A DNA stretch of 64,000 nucleotides from Bacteroidota bacterium (GTDB lineage: Bacteria > Bacteroidota > Bacteroidia > Chitinophagales > Chitinophagaceae), in the NCBI GenBank assembly GCA_018266775.1, contig JAFDZS010000005.1:231094-295093 (forward strand), in the 5' to 3' direction. Position 1 is the stretch's first letter. Each line of letters opens with the position of its first letter. Shown here piece after piece: positions 62,054 to 64,000 of the stretch. The notes under the pieces are model-generated. The model was not told where the DNA came from, did not search any database, and saw only the letters and a list, made by a program, of their open reading frames with translations. Made by a program: the position numbers and the translations under genes.

Positions 62054-64000
62054 ATGGATAATGCCATGATGAAATTTTTATCTTTTGCCAGGTTATTGGT
62101 AACACTTTGTTTTTTATTTTTTTTACAGCAATTAAAAGCGACAAATTATTATTCGGCAGGGAATAACGCACCAAACACCACCGCTAACTGGTGGACTAAT
62201 ACTAACGGTACCGGCGGCCATCCTTCAAATTTTTCGTCATCTGCAGATGTTTTTATCATTCAAAGCGGCCATACCATGACCACTTCAGCCAACTGGGCAG
62301 TCAACGGAACTATACAGGTAAACTCAGGAGCTATTCTTGTTGTGTCGAATTCCGTTTCAGCGGCTACTGCATTTACAGTAGCAGGTGGTGGTATGATGAA
62401 ATATAACAGGAACGGCAGTACGATTCCGGCTGCTGCATGGGCCACGGGCTCTACCTGCGAAATTACAGGACTTACCAATTCATCCAGCTTATCCGGTTTA
62501 AATCAGTCGTTCAGCAACCTTACTTTTAATTCTACCGCTCAAACAGGTAATTTAACACTAAATGCTTCACTGAGTGTTGCCGGTAATTTAAATATTGTAA
62601 CCTGCAATACCGGATCCATCAGGGTGTCTGGTAATGGTACTTCAAGAACTGTTACAGTTGGCGGTAATTTTTCGCAGTCCGGCACAGGCGAATTCAGGCT
62701 AAATAATGGGAATGGATCTGTAACGATGAGTGTGGCTGGTAACTTTTCATTAAGTGGTTCTGCAAAATTCACCATTGTAAGTGGTAACGCCAATTCTTCC
62801 GTAACCGTAGGCGGGAGCGTGAGTATTAACGGAGCAGGGGTAGTGATGGATATGTGCCAGAATAATGGCCGGGTGGGTACCTTAAATGTTGCCGGGGATT
62901 ATTCATTTATGGCAGGTACCATAACTGAAACAGCTTCAGGCAGCGGAACCATTAATTTCAATGGTAGTGCGGCTCAAACATATACATCCGGCGGTACGGT
63001 ATCCAATACCATAAATTATAATGTTTTAAACGGGGCCACTTTAAATATGGCAGCAACCGGCACAACTGTAAATGGTGCAGGAACTTTCACATTAAATACC
63101 GGGGCAACATTAGGCATTACATCAACAGTGGGCATTACATCAAACCCGGCAACTGCAACTGGTAATATCCGTACAACAGGTGGCCGCAGTTTTAGTACAG
63201 GTGCTAATTATAATTATATCGGTACCACAAATCAAACGGATCTGGGTACTGGTTTTCCCACTAACTTAACCGGAATATTAACCATCAACAACCCCGGCAA
63301 TACTGTTACACTTACTGCTGCAAGAACTATTGCAAACGGCGGCGCCATACATCTATTAGCCGGAACTTTTGCTTGCGGCACTAACCTTTCCCTGGCAACA
63401 ACGTCAAGCATTACCCGTAATGGAGGGGCTATGACAGGAGCTTTACAGGGAGCGGGAACCTATAACGTAACTTTTAATGGAAGCTCCGTAACTGCAGGTT
63501 CAGAATTATCCGGTTCAGGATTGAATAATATTACAATGAACATGACAGCCGGTCAATCGGTAACATTAAATGCGAGTAAGGCTATACCCGGAACACTGAC
63601 TTTGACCAGTGGTTCATTCATCATTCCTGCCGGTTTAACTTTTACAATATCTAACGGTACAGCGATAGGCGGTTCGGGCTTTGATGCCACCAAATCGGTA
63701 GTAACACAGGTGAATACGGGAACCGGTGCACAGGGTTTTTTAAGGGTGAATAATATTACAGCCGGTACATCATATAGCTTTCCTGTAAGTGATGGTACCA
63801 ATTATTTACCTGTAACCTTAGCATTAACAGGGGCAACAGTAACAGCACAAAACTCTTTCAGCGTATGTAATTTTAACGGTATAACTGCAAATGGTACACC
63901 GAATGGCACCGCCTTTAGTGCCGGACAAAAAGCAAAAGTGGTAGATGCTATTTACACGGTTAATTACAATGGTACTGGTACGCCTAACCAGGCAGCGGGC
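62054..64000 (+). CDS. Large secreted beta-repeat surface protein, 3'-truncated by window edge
   Basis: From ATG 62054 the frame is open through the last base, 649 codons so far. A signal peptide is visible (MMKFLSFARLLVTLCFLFFL), so export is likely. The rest is Gly/Asn/Thr/Ser/Val-rich with few charged residues, with recurring units such as AGNLNI, VGGNFS, AGNFSLSGSA and AGDYSFMAGT, typical of right-handed beta-helix or autotransporter-like surface proteins of Bacteroidota. ATGs at 62066 and 62069 are alternative starts. The C-terminus, where a type IX secretion signal would be expected, lies outside the window. Confidence 0.85.
   Translation, partial: MDNAMMKFLSFARLLVTLCFLFFLQQLKATNYYSAGNNAPNTTANWWTNTNGTGGHPSNFSSSADVFIIQSGHTMTTSANWAVNGTIQVNSGAILVVSNSVSAATAFTVAGGGMMKYNRNGSTIPAAAWATGSTCEITGLTNSSSLSGLNQSFSNLTFNSTAQTGNLTLNASLSVAGNLNIVTCNTGSIRVSGNGTSRTVTVGGNFSQSGTGEFRLNNGNGSVTMSVAGNFSLSGSAKFTIVSGNANSSVTVGGSVSINGAGVVMDMCQNNGRVGTLNVAGDYSFMAGTITETASGSGTINFNGSAAQTYTSGGTVSNTINYNVLNGATLNMAATGTTVNGAGTFTLNTGATLGITSTVGITSNPATATGNIRTTGGRSFSTGANYNYIGTTNQTDLGTGFPTNLTGILTINNPGNTVTLTAARTIANGGAIHLLAGTFACGTNLSLATTSSITRNGGAMTGALQGAGTYNVTFNGSSVTAGSELSGSGLNNITMNMTAGQSVTLNASKAIPGTLTLTSGSFIIPAGLTFTISNGTAIGGSGFDATKSVVTQVNTGTGAQGFLRVNNITAGTSYSFPVSDGTNYLPVTLALTGATVTAQNSFSVCNFNGITANGTPNGTAFSAGQKAKVVDAIYTVNYNGTGTPNQAAG

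Noticed and set aside
62260..63801. Minus-strand frames opposite the surface protein
   Set aside because: They mirror the low-complexity plus-strand frame, show Pro/Val/Leu-biased composition and no motif or start context.

Overview
The window is a chromosomal segment of a Bacteroidota bacterium, most likely of the Chitinophagaceae or a close relative. The reasons are the gene order of the division/wall cluster, a secreted protein with a gliding-motility (type IX secretion) C-terminal domain, S9 and GH3 exported enzymes, promoters of the TTTG / TAnnTTTG type, the lack of clear Shine-Dalgarno sequences, and moderate-to-low G+C with AT-rich spacers. This placement is inference; no rRNA or tRNA gene was seen. 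Two genes run off the window: a TlpA-like thioredoxin protein at the left edge and a large secreted beta-rich protein at the right edge.

Region 1 (about 1.4-18.8 kb) is a complete Bacteroidota-style dcw cluster, all on the plus strand: mraZ, rsmH, an ftsL-like gene, ftsI-type PBP with PASTA domain, murE, mraY, murD, ftsW, murG, murC, ftsQ, ftsA, ftsZ. It makes the peptidoglycan precursor (murE-murD-mraY-murG-murC; murF and ddl lie elsewhere), the septal synthase pair FtsW/PBP, and the divisome core (FtsL, FtsQ, FtsA, FtsZ). mraZ is preceded by a 10-bp-phased repeat that looks like its own operator and by one exact plus near-match DnaA boxes. A hairpin terminator follows ftsZ.

Region 2 (18.9-35.5 kb) is mixed housekeeping and surface functions: Kup potassium uptake with a rhodanese, two tandem alpha/beta hydrolases, a Gly/Cys-tailed membrane protein, two S66 LD-carboxypeptidase paralogues (one cytosolic, one exported) on either side of a large secreted repeat protein, an ECF sigma factor with a membrane-anchored partner, and a NUDIX-type regulator divergent from an exported GH3 glycosidase with a perfect 11-bp inverted repeat between them.

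Region 3 (35.5-49 kb) has metG, a PAS histidine kinase, a FadN-type beta-oxidation enzyme, then a REP-associated tyrosine transposase (RAYT) flanked by REP-like hairpins and followed by four tandem 102-bp units carrying paired inverted REPs. After it come a DPP-IV peptidase, a small metzincin, an ABC exporter and a TIGR01777 epimerase. Two solitary hairpins (10.0 and 35.5 kb) share the same GTCTGAC core.

Region 4 (49-64 kb) has a secreted hypothetical protein, a DUF6427-like membrane protein, purQ, a split DsbD-type thiol reductase pair, a GMC oxidoreductase with its gluconate-dehydrogenase-subunit-3-like partner, a second ECF sigma factor, uvrA, and the start of a giant surface protein. The most notable system is the RAYT/REP locus; the NUDIX-regulator operator and the mraZ control region are the next best leads.
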